The notes under the pieces: model-generated
Database searches by the model: none
Told to the model about the DNA's origin: nothing
What the model saw: only the letters and a program-made list of their open reading frames with translations
Program-made: the position numbers and the translations under genes
In this document: piece by piece, positions 44,988-53,009 of the stretch
Numbering within the stretch: the stretch's first letter is position 1
Layout of the letters: the number at the start of each line of letters is the position of its first letter
Source: Streptomyces sp. 1222.5
GTDB lineage: Bacteria; Actinomycetota; Actinomycetes; Streptomycetales; Streptomycetaceae
Direction of reading: 5' to 3'
DNA: 64,000 nt
NCBI RefSeq assembly: GCF_900105245.1
Contig: NZ_FNSZ01000001.1
Coordinates: 2,170,001-2,234,000, forward strand

Positions 44988-46322
44988 ATGAAGCATCGCG
45001 GCAGACACCGCCGACGCAGACGGGGCGCGGCGCTCCGCGCGGTCCTGACCGGGACCGCGCTGGCGCTCACCGCGGCCGCCACCATGATCAGCGTGTCCCA
45101 GGCCGACGTGACCGACGACCCGGGTGCGCTCAAGCCGCTCACCTCCGCCGCGGACACCGGCAGGCTCCAGCTCCGTGAGCACCTGGTCCCGGCCCGCACG
45201 CTCGACCGGCTCTCCGCCGCGATGGGCCGTCCGGTCGGCGTGGACGGGGTGCTCGGGAACGCGGAGCGCGCGATGCGGGAGGGCCCGGCCTGCTCCGCCG
45301 ACGACCGCGCCTCCCTGCCCGTGGCCCCGGCCGCCACCCGCGCCTACTGCTGGGACGAGGCCGACGCCGCGTCCGCCGACTGGCGGCCGGCCTCGGTGAC
45401 CGGCTCCGGGGACGCCGACGACGACGGCGTCTGGGGCACCCACCGCGCCCTGGTGGCCGGCTGGACCCACAGCACCGCCACCGGCCGTCCCGCGGAGCGG
45501 GGACTCGCCCGGGTCGCCCTCGTCGACGCCGACGACCCCGACCACCTCACCTACGACTGGGTGCTGCTGGTCGTCCCGGTCCAGGGCGGCCGGGACTACC
45601 GGGGCCTGGCCTCCGGCATCTCGGGCCTGGTCTGGTACCAGGACAAACTGCTGGTGACCACCAGGACCGGCAGCGCGGACGCGCTCTACGTCTACGACCT
45701 CGACCGCATCCAGCGCACCACGATCGACGCGACCGCGATCGGCCGGGTGCCCGGCGGCTGGTCCGCCGACGGCTACCGGTACGTACTGCCCGCGGTCGGC
45801 TCGTACCGCTTCACCGCCGGCCGCTGTACGGCGTCCGGGGCGCCCTGCCCCGGCGCGCTCGCCCTGGACCGCGGTACGGCCCCCGACAGCCTGGTCGCCG
45901 CGGAGTGGACCGCCCCCGGCGGCGACCGGCAGGCCCGGCTGTGGCGGTACGCGTTCAGCACCGATCCCGCCCGCGCCGGGCTGCTCGCGACGGACCCCGC
46001 GGGGCGGGCGGACGCGGTGGAGGCGTACCGGACCGGGACCTCCGGCATCCGGGGGGTGCTGTCGTACCGGCAGCCCGGGGCGAAGCTGCCGTCCTGGTAT
46101 GTGGGACACCTGCCCGGTTCGCGGGACGGGCACGGCGGGCTGTGGCGGCAGGACACGAAGGATGCGCGGGCGGCGCACTGCGGCGCGGACTCCTCGCACC
46201 GCTGCTGGGCGCGGGAGGCCGGCTCCCTCTCCTACTGGCAGGAGACCGGCGAGGTGTGGTCGCTGTCGGACCGGATGCTCTTCTCCCTGCCCCTGGCGAC
46301 CCTCGACCGCTCACTGCGGTGA
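44988..46322 (+). CDS. Secreted protein of unknown function
   Basis: About 444 residues. The N-terminus is strongly basic (MKHRGRHRRRRRGAALRA) then hydrophobic, with likely cleavage after ISVSQA. The mature part is rich in beta-type segments with Tyr/Trp (WGTHRALVAGWTHSTATGRP; YDWVLLVVPVQGGRDYRGLA; ISGLVWYQDKLLVTTRTGSA; YVYDLDRIQRTT), suggesting a propeller-like fold. Paired Cys occur (CTASGAPCPG, CGADSSHRCW), consistent with export. No catalytic motif is recognised. ATG 44988 has GGGAGGAG upstream. Neighbours give no clue to function. Confidence 0.85.
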   Translation: MKHRGRHRRRRRGAALRAVLTGTALALTAAATMISVSQADVTDDPGALKPLTSAADTGRLQLREHLVPARTLDRLSAAMGRPVGVDGVLGNAERAMREGPACSADDRASLPVAPAATRAYCWDEADAASADWRPASVTGSGDADDDGVWGTHRALVAGWTHSTATGRPAERGLARVALVDADDPDHLTYDWVLLVVPVQGGRDYRGLASGISGLVWYQDKLLVTTRTGSADALYVYDLDRIQRTTIDATAIGRVPGGWSADGYRYVLPAVGSYRFTAGRCTASGAPCPGALALDRGTAPDSLVAAEWTAPGGDRQARLWRYAFSTDPARAGLLATDPAGRADAVEAYRTGTSGIRGVLSYRQPGAKLPSWYVGHLPGSRDGHGGLWRQDTKDARAAHCGADSSHRCWAREAGSLSYWQETGEVWSLSDRMLFSLPLATLDRSLR

Positions 46323-46457
46323 CACCCGTCCGGCCCGGGTGCCGTACGACCCGGGTGCCGGGCGGCCCGGGTGGGCGGTGCGCATCCGCGGTGACCTGCG
46401 CACCTGCGTGACCCGGTCGATCGACAGACGGGCCGACGGGATGATTCCCTGGCCCGC

Positions 46458-47030
46458 ATGAGCAGCGTCCCTGTCACCACCTGGTCCCTGGAGCAGACGT
46501 CCCCGTCCGACCTCCTGCCCGCCGCCGCCCCCGAGGGCGACGTCAGGATCGTCCGTGCGGAGGTCCCCTCCCCCGAGTTCAGCCGCTTCCTGTACGCCTC
46601 GGTCGGCGGCGACATCCGGTGGACGGACCGGCTCGGCTGGAGCCACGCGCGGTGGCGGGAGTACCTGGAGCGGCCCGGCGTGGAGACCTGGGTGGCGTAC
46701 GACCGGGGCACCCCGGCCGGTTACGTCGAACTGGAGGCACAGGGCGAGGGCGTCGTCGAGATCGTCTACTTCGGTCTGCTGCCCGCCTCCCGCGGCCGGC
46801 GCATCGGCGGCCATCTGCTGTCGTCCGGCACGGCCCGCGCCTGGGACCTGGCCGAGCGGTGGCCCGGGCGTACGCCGACCAAGCGGGTGTGGCTGCACAC
46901 GTGCAGCAAGGACGGCGAGTACGCGATGGACAACTACCGGCGGCGCGGCTTCAAGTTGTTCGACACCAAGGTGGAGCTGGAGCCCGAGATCGCCACTCCC
47001 GGCCCGTGGCCGGGCGCATACCCCGCCTGA
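46458..47030 (+). CDS. GNAT-family acetyltransferase
   Basis: 190 residues. GNAT core: VAYDRGTPAGYVELEAQ, then VVEIVYFGLLPASRGRRIGG with the acetyl-CoA pyrophosphate loop R-G-R-R-I-G-G and HLLSSGTARAWDLA, and VWLHTCSKDGEYAMDNYRRR toward the C-terminus. Substrate unknown. No clear SD before the ATG. It lies just ahead of the sulfur operon, but a hairpin at 47070 separates it. Confidence 0.9.
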   Translation: MSSVPVTTWSLEQTSPSDLLPAAAPEGDVRIVRAEVPSPEFSRFLYASVGGDIRWTDRLGWSHARWREYLERPGVETWVAYDRGTPAGYVELEAQGEGVVEIVYFGLLPASRGRRIGGHLLSSGTARAWDLAERWPGRTPTKRVWLHTCSKDGEYAMDNYRRRGFKLFDTKVELEPEIATPGPWPGAYPA

Positions 47031-47069
47031 TCTGCCGGGACAAGTCTCCCGACGGCACATGTGAGCGAC

Positions 47070-47104
47070 GACACCCTTGTTCCACATTTCGGGACAAGGG
47101 TGTC
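47070..47104. terminator. Hairpin between the GNAT gene and the sulfur operon
   Basis: GACACCCTTGT (47070-47080) pairs with ACAAGGGTGTC (47094-47104); three further pairs including one G-T extend inward. It begins 40 bp after the GNAT stop and is likely its terminator. It also overlaps where the -35 of the sulfur operon should be, so it could act as an operator. Confidence 0.55.
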
Positions 47105-47120
47105 CGTATCTTGGACGAAG

Positions 47121-47135
47121 CTGGACTGTGTCCAG
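47121..47135. promoter_or_regulatory. Dyad CTGGAC-TGT-GTCCAG at the sulfur operon start
   Basis: CTGGAC (47121-47126), TGT, GTCCAG (47130-47135). TATCTT at 47107-47112 could be the -10, which puts the dyad over the transcription start, a repressor position. It is 23 bp ahead of the leader peptide ATG. Confidence 0.5.
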
Positions 47136-47157
47136 ATCGCCGTGACACGCTTCCGCC

Positions 47158-47241
47158 ATGCCTGGAACTGGAATTGCCTTGGTGAGTCGGCGGCACGTCG
47201 ACCTCGGCCGCATGTCCAGCGCCATCTGTCCGGCGAGCTGA
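47158..47241 (+). CDS. Leader peptide of the sulfite reductase operon
   Basis: 27 residues, starting MPGTGIALVSRRHVDLGR and containing one Cys, at position 24, four residues before the stop. Streptomyces genomes carry a conserved family of putative leader peptides with an RRHVDL core and a late Cys, placed before sulfur assimilation genes. The presumed role is attenuation: a ribosome stalled at the Cys codon when cysteinyl-tRNA is scarce changes the mRNA fold or Rho access ahead of sirA. The sirA start is 130 nt downstream. No SD is obvious. Confidence 0.8.
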   Translation: MPGTGIALVSRRHVDLGRMSSAICPAS

Positions 47242-47370
47242 GCCTCCAGCACCGCCGAGAACCCGGGATTCCCCCGCACTCCTGCCCGCGCAAGGACGCG
47301 CACGCGTGCCCGCATGCCCGTATACGCAGGTCAGAACCGCTTTCCGCCTGTCCCGAAGGACGTACGAACC

Positions 47371-49068
47371 ATGGCCGCCACCCCACAGAACCCTGCCGCC
47401 TCCGCGCCCCGCCGCAAGGTGAGCCGTCACCGTGGCGAGGGTCAGTGGGCAGCGGGGCACTTCACCCCGCTCAACGGCAACGAGCAGGTCAAGAAGGACG
47501 ACGACGGTCTCAATGTGCGGACACGCATTGAGACGATCTACTCCAAGCGCGGTTTCGACTCGATCGACCCGAGCGACCTGCGCGGCCGGATGCGCTGGTG
47601 GGGGCTGTACACCCAGCGCAAGCCCGGGATCGACGGCGGCAAGACCGCGATCCTGGAGCCGGAGGAGCTGGACGACGAGTACTTCATGCTCCGGGTCCGC
47701 ATCGACGGCGGCGCGCTCACGACCCGGCAGCTGCGGGTGATCGGGGAGATCTCGCAGGAGTTCGCGCGCGGTACGGCGGACATCACCGACCGGCAGAACG
47801 TGCAGTACCACTGGATCCGGATCGAGGACGTGCCCGAGATCTGGGACCGGCTGGAGGGTGTGGGCCTGTCCACGGTCACCGCCTGCGGCGACACCCCGCG
47901 TGTGATGATCGGCTCGCCGGTCGCGGGCATCGCCGAGGACGAGATCATCGACGCCACGCCGGCACTGGAGGAGATGAAGCGCCGGGTCCTGAACAACCCG
48001 GCGTACTCGAACCTCCCGCGCAAGTTCAAGACGGCCATCTCGGGTTCACCGCTGCTCGACGTGGTGCACGAGATCAACGACGTGGCGTTCGTCGGCGTCC
48101 GGCACCCCGAGCACGGCCCGGGCTTCGACGTGTGGGTCGGCGGCGGTCTGTCCACCAACCCCAAGCTCGGTGTGCGGCTCGGCGCCTGGGTGCCGATCGA
48201 CGAGGTCCCGGACGTCTACGAGGGCGTCATCTCGATCTTCCGCGACTACGGCTACCGCCGCCTGCGCAACCGCGCCCGGCTGAAGTTCCTCGTCGCCGAC
48301 TGGGGCGCGGAGAAGTTCCGTCAGGTGCTGCAGGACGAGTACCTCCGGCGCGAGCTGGTCGACGGGCCCGCCCCCGAGCAGCCGAGCCGGCAGTGGCGCG
48401 ACCACATCGGCGTGCACCGGCAGCAGGACGGCCGGTTCTACGTCGGCTTCGCGCCGCGCGTGGGCCGCGTCGACGGCGCCACCCTCACCAAGGTCGCCGA
48501 CCTCGCCGAGGCGCACGGCTCCGGCCGGGTCCGCACCACCGTCGAGCAGAAGATGATCGTCCTCGACGTCGAGGAGGGGCAGGTCGAGTCGCTGGTCGAG
48601 GGCCTGGAGGCGCTGGACCTCACCGCCCGACCGTCCACCTTCCGGCGCGGCACCATGGCCTGCACCGGCATCGAGTTCTGCAAGCTCGCCATCGTCGAGA
48701 CCAAGCAGCGCGGTGCGCAGCTCATCGACGAACTGGAACGCCGGCTCCCGGACTTCGAGGAGCCGATCACCATCAACCTCAACGGGTGCCCGAACGCCTG
48801 CGCCCGCATCCAGGTGGCGGACATCGGTCTCAAGGGCCAGCTCGTCCTCGACGAGCGGGGCGAGCAGGTCGAGGGCTACCAGGTGCATCTCGGCGGCGCG
48901 CTAGGCCTGGAGGCGGGCTTCGGCCGCAAGGTCCGCGGTCTGAAGGTCACTTCGGACGAGCTGCCCGACTACATCGAGCGGGTCCTGAAGCGCTTCCAGG
49001 CGGAGCGCGAGGACGGCGAGCGGTTCGCCACGTGGACCGCTCGCGCTTCCGAGGAGGCCTTGTCGTGA
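47371..49068 (+). CDS. sirA: Assimilatory sulfite (nitrite/sulfite) reductase, ferredoxin type
   Basis: About 565 residues. Reduces sulfite to sulfide with six electrons using siroheme bridged to a [4Fe-4S] cluster. The cluster ligands are Cys431 and Cys437 (C-T-G-I-E-F-C) and Cys473 and Cys477 (LNGCPNACAR). Two ferredoxin-like half-domains (FMLRVRIDGGALTTRQLRVI and RFYVGFAPRVGRVDGATLTK) and siroheme-contact arginines (ADITDRQNVQYHWIRIED) are present. Context makes sulfite, not nitrite, the substrate. ATG at 47371 has GAAGGA 10 nt upstream. Its stop overlaps the next gene as GTGA. First structural gene of the operon. Confidence 0.95.
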   Translation: MAATPQNPAASAPRRKVSRHRGEGQWAAGHFTPLNGNEQVKKDDDGLNVRTRIETIYSKRGFDSIDPSDLRGRMRWWGLYTQRKPGIDGGKTAILEPEELDDEYFMLRVRIDGGALTTRQLRVIGEISQEFARGTADITDRQNVQYHWIRIEDVPEIWDRLEGVGLSTVTACGDTPRVMIGSPVAGIAEDEIIDATPALEEMKRRVLNNPAYSNLPRKFKTAISGSPLLDVVHEINDVAFVGVRHPEHGPGFDVWVGGGLSTNPKLGVRLGAWVPIDEVPDVYEGVISIFRDYGYRRLRNRARLKFLVADWGAEKFRQVLQDEYLRRELVDGPAPEQPSRQWRDHIGVHRQQDGRFYVGFAPRVGRVDGATLTKVADLAEAHGSGRVRTTVEQKMIVLDVEEGQVESLVEGLEALDLTARPSTFRRGTMACTGIEFCKLAIVETKQRGAQLIDELERRLPDFEEPITINLNGCPNACARIQVADIGLKGQLVLDERGEQVEGYQVHLGGALGLEAGFGRKVRGLKVTSDELPDYIERVLKRFQAEREDGERFATWTARASEEALS

Positions 49069-49247
49069 GTGAGCGGGCCGCGCCCTTCTTCTGCCCCTAC
49101 TGCGGCGACGAGGACCTGCGTCCGAACGAGCAGGGTCACGGCGCCTGGGAATGCGGGGCGTGCAACCGCGCATTCCAGCTGAAGTTCCTCGGGCTGCTCG
49201 CCCGGGGCCTGCAGCGAGCCGACGACGGAGGGGACGAGCGCATATGA
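49065..49247 (+). CDS. 60-aa double-CxxC protein in the sulfur operon
   Basis: 60 residues from a GTG. Two CxxC knuckles, FFCPYCGDEDL and WECGACNRAFQLKF, form a probable zinc ribbon or small Fe-S site, followed by a helix LKFLGLLARGLQRA. It overlaps sirA by 4 nt (GTGA) and cysH by 4 nt (ATGA), so it is locked into translation of the operon. Too short for a ferredoxin of known type. It may deliver electrons or a cofactor to SirA or CysH, or regulate them. I know of no characterised member. Confidence 0.85.
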   Translation: MSERAAPFFCPYCGDEDLRPNEQGHGAWECGACNRAFQLKFLGLLARGLQRADDGGDERI

Positions 49248-49954
49248 CGACCGCTCAGGACCAGCGCACCGAAGACGAGTTGAAGCAGCTCGCCGCACAG
49301 GCGGGCCGCGACCTGGAGAACGCCTCCGCCCTGGAGATCCTGCAGTGGGCGGTGGACACCTTCGGCAGCGGATTCTGCGTCACCTCCTCGATGGAGGACG
49401 CCGTGGTCGCCCATCTCGCCTCGCGCGTACTCAAGGGCGTCGACGTCGTCTTCCTCGACACCGGCTACCACTTCCCGGAGACCATCGGCACCCGGGACGC
49501 CGTGGAGGCGGTGATGGACGTCAACGTCATCACCCTCACACCGCGGCAGACGGTCGCCGAGCAGGACGCCGAGTACGGGCCGAAGCTGCACGACCGCGAC
49601 CCCGACCTGTGCTGCCGGCTGCGCAAGGTGCGGCCGCTCGAGGAGGGCCTGCAGAACTACCGGGCGTGGGCGACCGGCCTGCGCCGCGACGAGTCCCCGA
49701 CCCGGGCGAACACCCCTGTGGTCGGGTGGGACGAGAAGCGGCGGAAGGTCAAGATCTCCCCGATCGCCCGCTGGACCCAGGACGACGTGGACGCGTACGT
49801 CGCGGAACACGGCGTGCTGACCAACCCCCTGCTGATGGACGGCTACGCGTCCGTCGGCTGCGCCCCGTGCACCCGCAGGGTCCTGGAGGGCGAGGACGCG
49901 CGCGCCGGCCGCTGGGCGGGGCGCAACAAGACCGAGTGCGGGCTGCACGGATGA
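49244..49954 (+). CDS. cysH: Adenylyl-sulfate (APS-type) reductase
   Basis: 236 residues. Reduces activated sulfate to sulfite with thioredoxin. The PP-loop-like ATP/substrate region is GSGFCVTSSMEDAVVAHL, and VVFLDTGYHFPETI follows. Cys123-Cys124 (DLCCRLRKVR) and Cys206/Cys209 (GYASVGCAPCTR) are the four ligands that bind the [4Fe-4S] cluster in APS reductases; enteric PAPS reductases lack them. The catalytic Cys232 is in ECGLHG at the C-terminus. APS is thus the likely substrate, although cysC follows. ATGA overlap upstream. Confidence 0.95.
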   Translation: MTTAQDQRTEDELKQLAAQAGRDLENASALEILQWAVDTFGSGFCVTSSMEDAVVAHLASRVLKGVDVVFLDTGYHFPETIGTRDAVEAVMDVNVITLTPRQTVAEQDAEYGPKLHDRDPDLCCRLRKVRPLEEGLQNYRAWATGLRRDESPTRANTPVVGWDEKRRKVKISPIARWTQDDVDAYVAEHGVLTNPLLMDGYASVGCAPCTRRVLEGEDARAGRWAGRNKTECGLHG

Positions 49955-49980
49955 CCGACGAGCGGATTCAGGAGAACCAC

Positions 49981-50517
49981 GTGACGACCGGAGCCACCGT
50001 CTGGCTCACGGGTCTGCCGAGCGCCGGCAAGACCACCATCGCGTACGAACTGGCGGGCCGGCTGCGTGCCGAGGGCCACCGGGTCGAGGTGCTCGACGGC
50101 GACGAGATCCGCGAGTTCATCTCGGCGGGGCTCGGCTTCTCCCGCGAGGACCGGCACACCAACGTGCAGCGCATCGGCTTCGTCGCCGAACTGCTGGCCC
50201 GCAACGGCGTCAAGGCGCTGGTGCCGGTGATCGCGCCGTACACGGACAGCCGGGACGCGGTGCGCAAGCGGCACGAGGAGAACGGGACGCCGTACCTGGA
50301 GATCCATGTGGCGACCCCGGTCGACGTGTGCAGCGAGCGCGATGTGAAGGGGCTGTACGCCAAGCAGGCCGCGGGCGAGCTGTCCGGACTCACCGGGGTC
50401 GACGACCCGTACGAGGAGCCGGAGACGCCCGATCTGCGGATCGAGTCGCAGCACCAGACGGTGCGGGAGTCCGCCGCGTCCGTGCACACGCTGCTGAGCG
50501 AGAGGGGACTGGCATGA
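49981..50517 (+). CDS. cysC: Adenylyl-sulfate kinase
   Basis: 178 residues. Phosphorylates APS to PAPS. P-loop GLPSAGKTT at residues 11-19, then VEVLDGDEIREFISAGLGFS and REDRHTNVQRIGFVAELLAR, the APS-binding region, and YEEPETPDLRIES near the end. GTG at 49981 is chosen because GGAG lies 6 nt upstream; an in-frame ATG at 49951 overlaps the cysH stop as ATGA and would add 10 residues. It is a single-domain kinase, not fused to CysN. Confidence 0.93.
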   Translation: MTTGATVWLTGLPSAGKTTIAYELAGRLRAEGHRVEVLDGDEIREFISAGLGFSREDRHTNVQRIGFVAELLARNGVKALVPVIAPYTDSRDAVRKRHEENGTPYLEIHVATPVDVCSERDVKGLYAKQAAGELSGLTGVDDPYEEPETPDLRIESQHQTVRESAASVHTLLSERGLA

Positions 50518-51449
50518 CCACGGCCTTCAAGGCGGAGGAAGGCACGGAGAGCCCGTACGCGCTCTCGCACCTGGACGCGCTGGAGTCCGAGGCGGTCCAC
50601 ATCTTCCGTGAGGTGGCGGGCGAGTTCGAGAACCCGGTGATCCTGTTCTCCGGCGGCAAGGACTCCATCGTCATGCTGCACCTGGCGCTGAAGGCGTTCG
50701 CCCCGGCGGCGGTCCCCTTCTCCCTGCTGCACGTGGACACCGGGCACAACTTCCCCGAGGTGCTGGAGTACCGGGACCGGGTGGTCGCCGCACATGGTCT
50801 GCGCCTCCATGTGGCCTCCGTCCAGGACTACATCGACCGCGGTGTGCTCAAGGAGCGTCCCGACGGCACCCGCAACCCGCTCCAGACCCTCCCGCTGACG
50901 GAGAAGATCCAGAGCGAGCGGTTCGACGCCGTCTTCGGCGGCGGTCGCCGGGACGAGGAGAAGGCCCGCGCCAAGGAGCGCGTGTTCTCCCTGCGCGACG
51001 AGTTCTCCCAGTGGGACCCGCGCCGCCAGCGCCCGGAGCTGTGGAACCTCTACAACGGCCGGCACGCCCCGGGCGAGCACGTCCGCGTCTTCCCGCTGTC
51101 CAACTGGACCGAGCTGGACGTGTGGCAGTACATCGCCCGCGAGGACATCGAGCTGCCGCAGATCTACTTCGCGCACGAGCGCGAGGTGTTCGCGCGCGCC
51201 GGCATGTGGCTGACCGCGGGCGAGTGGGGCGGTGCCAAGGACGGGGAGACGCTCGAGCGGCGCCTGGTCCGCTACCGGACCGTCGGCGACATGTCCTGCA
51301 CCGGCGCCGTCGACTCCGACGCCACCACGCTGGACGCCGTCATCGCCGAGATCGCCGCCTCCCGGCTCACCGAGCGCGGCGCGACCCGCGCCGACGACAA
51401 GCTCTCCGAGGCCGCGATGGAAGACCGCAAGCGCGAGGGGTACTTCTAA
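50514..51449 (+). CDS. cysD: Sulfate adenylyltransferase subunit 2
   Basis: 311 residues. With CysN makes APS from sulfate and ATP. The PP-loop ILFSGGKDSIVMLHLA (46-51 is S-G-G-K-D-S), LHVDTGHNFPEVLEYRDRVV and VFGGGRRDEEKARAKERVFS are the standard motifs. ATG overlaps the cysC stop as ATGA. Length is normal. It ends with KREGYF, as in other bacterial CysD. Confidence 0.96.
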   Translation: MTTAFKAEEGTESPYALSHLDALESEAVHIFREVAGEFENPVILFSGGKDSIVMLHLALKAFAPAAVPFSLLHVDTGHNFPEVLEYRDRVVAAHGLRLHVASVQDYIDRGVLKERPDGTRNPLQTLPLTEKIQSERFDAVFGGGRRDEEKARAKERVFSLRDEFSQWDPRRQRPELWNLYNGRHAPGEHVRVFPLSNWTELDVWQYIAREDIELPQIYFAHEREVFARAGMWLTAGEWGGAKDGETLERRLVRYRTVGDMSCTGAVDSDATTLDAVIAEIAASRLTERGATRADDKLSEAAMEDRKREGYF

Positions 51450-51451
51450 GC

Positions 51452-52786
51452 ATGAGCACGACCACGACCGAGGCACTCTCGGCCACCACGTTGCTGCGGT
51501 TCGCCACCGCCGGCTCCGTCGACGACGGCAAGTCCACGCTGGTCGGACGGCTGCTGCACGACTCCAAGTCGGTCCTCGTCGACCAGCTGGAGGCCGTGGA
51601 GCGCGCCTCCGCCAGCCGCGGACAGGACGCCCCGGACCTCGCGCTGCTCACCGACGGCCTGCGTGCCGAGCGGGAGCAGGGCATCACGATCGACGTGGCG
51701 TACCGCTACTTCGCCACGCCCCGCCGCCGTTTCATCCTGGCCGACACCCCCGGTCATGTGCAGTACACGCGCAACATGGTCACCGGCGCGTCCACCGCGG
51801 AGCTGACGGTCGTCCTGGTCGACGCCCGCAACGGCGTGGTCGAGCAGACCCGGCGGCACGCGGCCATCGCCGCCCTCCTGCGGGTCCCGCACGTCGTCCT
51901 CGCCGTCAACAAGATGGACCTCGTCGGCTACGAGGAGAGCGTCTTCGCGGCGATCGCCGAGGAGTTCACGGCGTACGCGACCGAGCTGGGCGTCCCGGAG
52001 GTCACCGCGATCCCGATCTCGGCGCTCGCCGGCGACAACGTCGTGGAGCCGTCCGCGAACATGGACTGGTACGGCGGCCCGACCGTGCTGGAGCACCTGG
52101 AGACCGTGCCGGTCAGCCACGACCTGGCGCACTGCCACGCGCGGCTGCCCGTGCAGTACGTGATCCGGCCGCAGACCGCCGAGCACCCGGACTACCGTGG
52201 CTACGCGGGCCAGATCGCGGCCGGTACGTTCCGCGTCGGCGACCGGGTCACGGTCCTCCCGTCCGGCCGGACGACGACGGTCTCCGGCATCGACCTGCTT
52301 GGCACGCCGGTCGACGTGGCCTGGACGACGCAGTCGGTGACCCTCCTGCTGGAGGACGACATCGACGTCTCGCGCGGCGACCTGATCGTGCCGACGAAGG
52401 ACGCGCCGGCCACCACGCAGGACGTGGAGGCGACCGTCTGCCATGTCGCGGACGCCGCGCTCACCGTCGGCCACCGGGTCCTGCTCAAGCACGGCACCCG
52501 CACGGTCAAGGCGATCGTGAAGGACATCCCGTCCCGGCTGACGCTCGACGACCTGTCCCTGCACCCGCACCCGGGCCGGCTCGCCGCCAACGACATCGGC
52601 CGGGTGAAGATCCGTACCGCGGAGCCGCTGCCGGTCGACGCCTACGCCGATTCGCGCCGCACGGGCTCCTTCATCCTCATCGACCCGAACGACGGCACCA
52701 CGCTCACCGCGGGCATGGTCGGCGAGTCGTTCGCGTCCCCCGAGCCGGTCAAGGACGCGGCCGACGACGACGGATGGGACTTCTGA
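51452..52786 (+). CDS. cysN: Sulfate adenylyltransferase subunit 1 (GTPase)
   Basis: 444 residues. GTPase subunit that drives APS synthesis. GSVDDGKSTLVGRL (G1), EREQGITIDVAYRYF (switch), LADTPGHVQYTRNM (G3) and VLAVNKMDLVG (G4), then two EF-Tu-like beta barrels (VQYVIRPQTAEHPDYRGYAG). It lacks the C-terminal CysC domain of some bacteria, consistent with a separate cysC. It starts 2 nt after the cysD stop. Confidence 0.95.
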   Translation: MSTTTTEALSATTLLRFATAGSVDDGKSTLVGRLLHDSKSVLVDQLEAVERASASRGQDAPDLALLTDGLRAEREQGITIDVAYRYFATPRRRFILADTPGHVQYTRNMVTGASTAELTVVLVDARNGVVEQTRRHAAIAALLRVPHVVLAVNKMDLVGYEESVFAAIAEEFTAYATELGVPEVTAIPISALAGDNVVEPSANMDWYGGPTVLEHLETVPVSHDLAHCHARLPVQYVIRPQTAEHPDYRGYAGQIAAGTFRVGDRVTVLPSGRTTTVSGIDLLGTPVDVAWTTQSVTLLLEDDIDVSRGDLIVPTKDAPATTQDVEATVCHVADAALTVGHRVLLKHGTRTVKAIVKDIPSRLTLDDLSLHPHPGRLAANDIGRVKIRTAEPLPVDAYADSRRTGSFILIDPNDGTTLTAGMVGESFASPEPVKDAADDDGWDF

Positions 52787-52788
52787 CG

Positions 52789-52893
52789 ATGAACTCCACC
52801 GACTACTGGTCCACGTTCGCGAAGGAGGGCGGCCGCGTCGGCAGCGGAGCGCTCGGCAGCGGACAGGGCGGAGTGGCGCGATGTGCGTGCTGA
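52789..52893 (+). CDS. 34-codon ORF after cysN ending in Cys-Ala-Cys
   Basis: Starts 2 nt after the cysN stop and reads MNSTDYWSTFAKEGGRVG, then a Gly/Ala stretch ending ARCAC. Its Cys codons (32 and 34) lie directly before the stop. It overlaps a second mini-ORF at 52881 in another frame. No good SD is visible. Likely either a leader for the ssu genes or no gene at all. Confidence 0.4.
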   Translation: MNSTDYWSTFAKEGGRVGSGALGSGQGGVARCAC

Positions 52894-52970
52894 CGTACGC
52901 GCACTGCCTGCGCGCCCTGACCCCCCACAGCCGTAGACGCAGACCTGCCGACCTCCCGGCCACGACCTGA
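52881..52970 (+). CDS. 29-codon Cys-containing mini-ORF before the ssu genes
   Basis: Reads MCVLTYAHCLRALTPHSR plus a basic tail; Cys at positions 2 and 9. GGAG lies about 9 nt before the ATG. The substrate-binding gene starts 39 nt after its stop. A Cys-codon leader here would allow separate control of the transporter part of the operon. The bases TGTGCGTGC encode Cys in both this frame and the overlapping 34-codon ORF. Confidence 0.5.
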   Translation: MCVLTYAHCLRALTPHSRRRRPADLPATT

Positions 52971-53009
52971 AAGACCGTGACCGCCGGGCCTCCGAGAGGA
53001 ACACCTCCC

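Noticed and set aside
47300..47309. GCACGCGTGC palindrome before sirA as an operator
   Set aside because: A 10-bp GC palindrome is expected by chance at this base composition and lies in the leader-sirA gap without other support.
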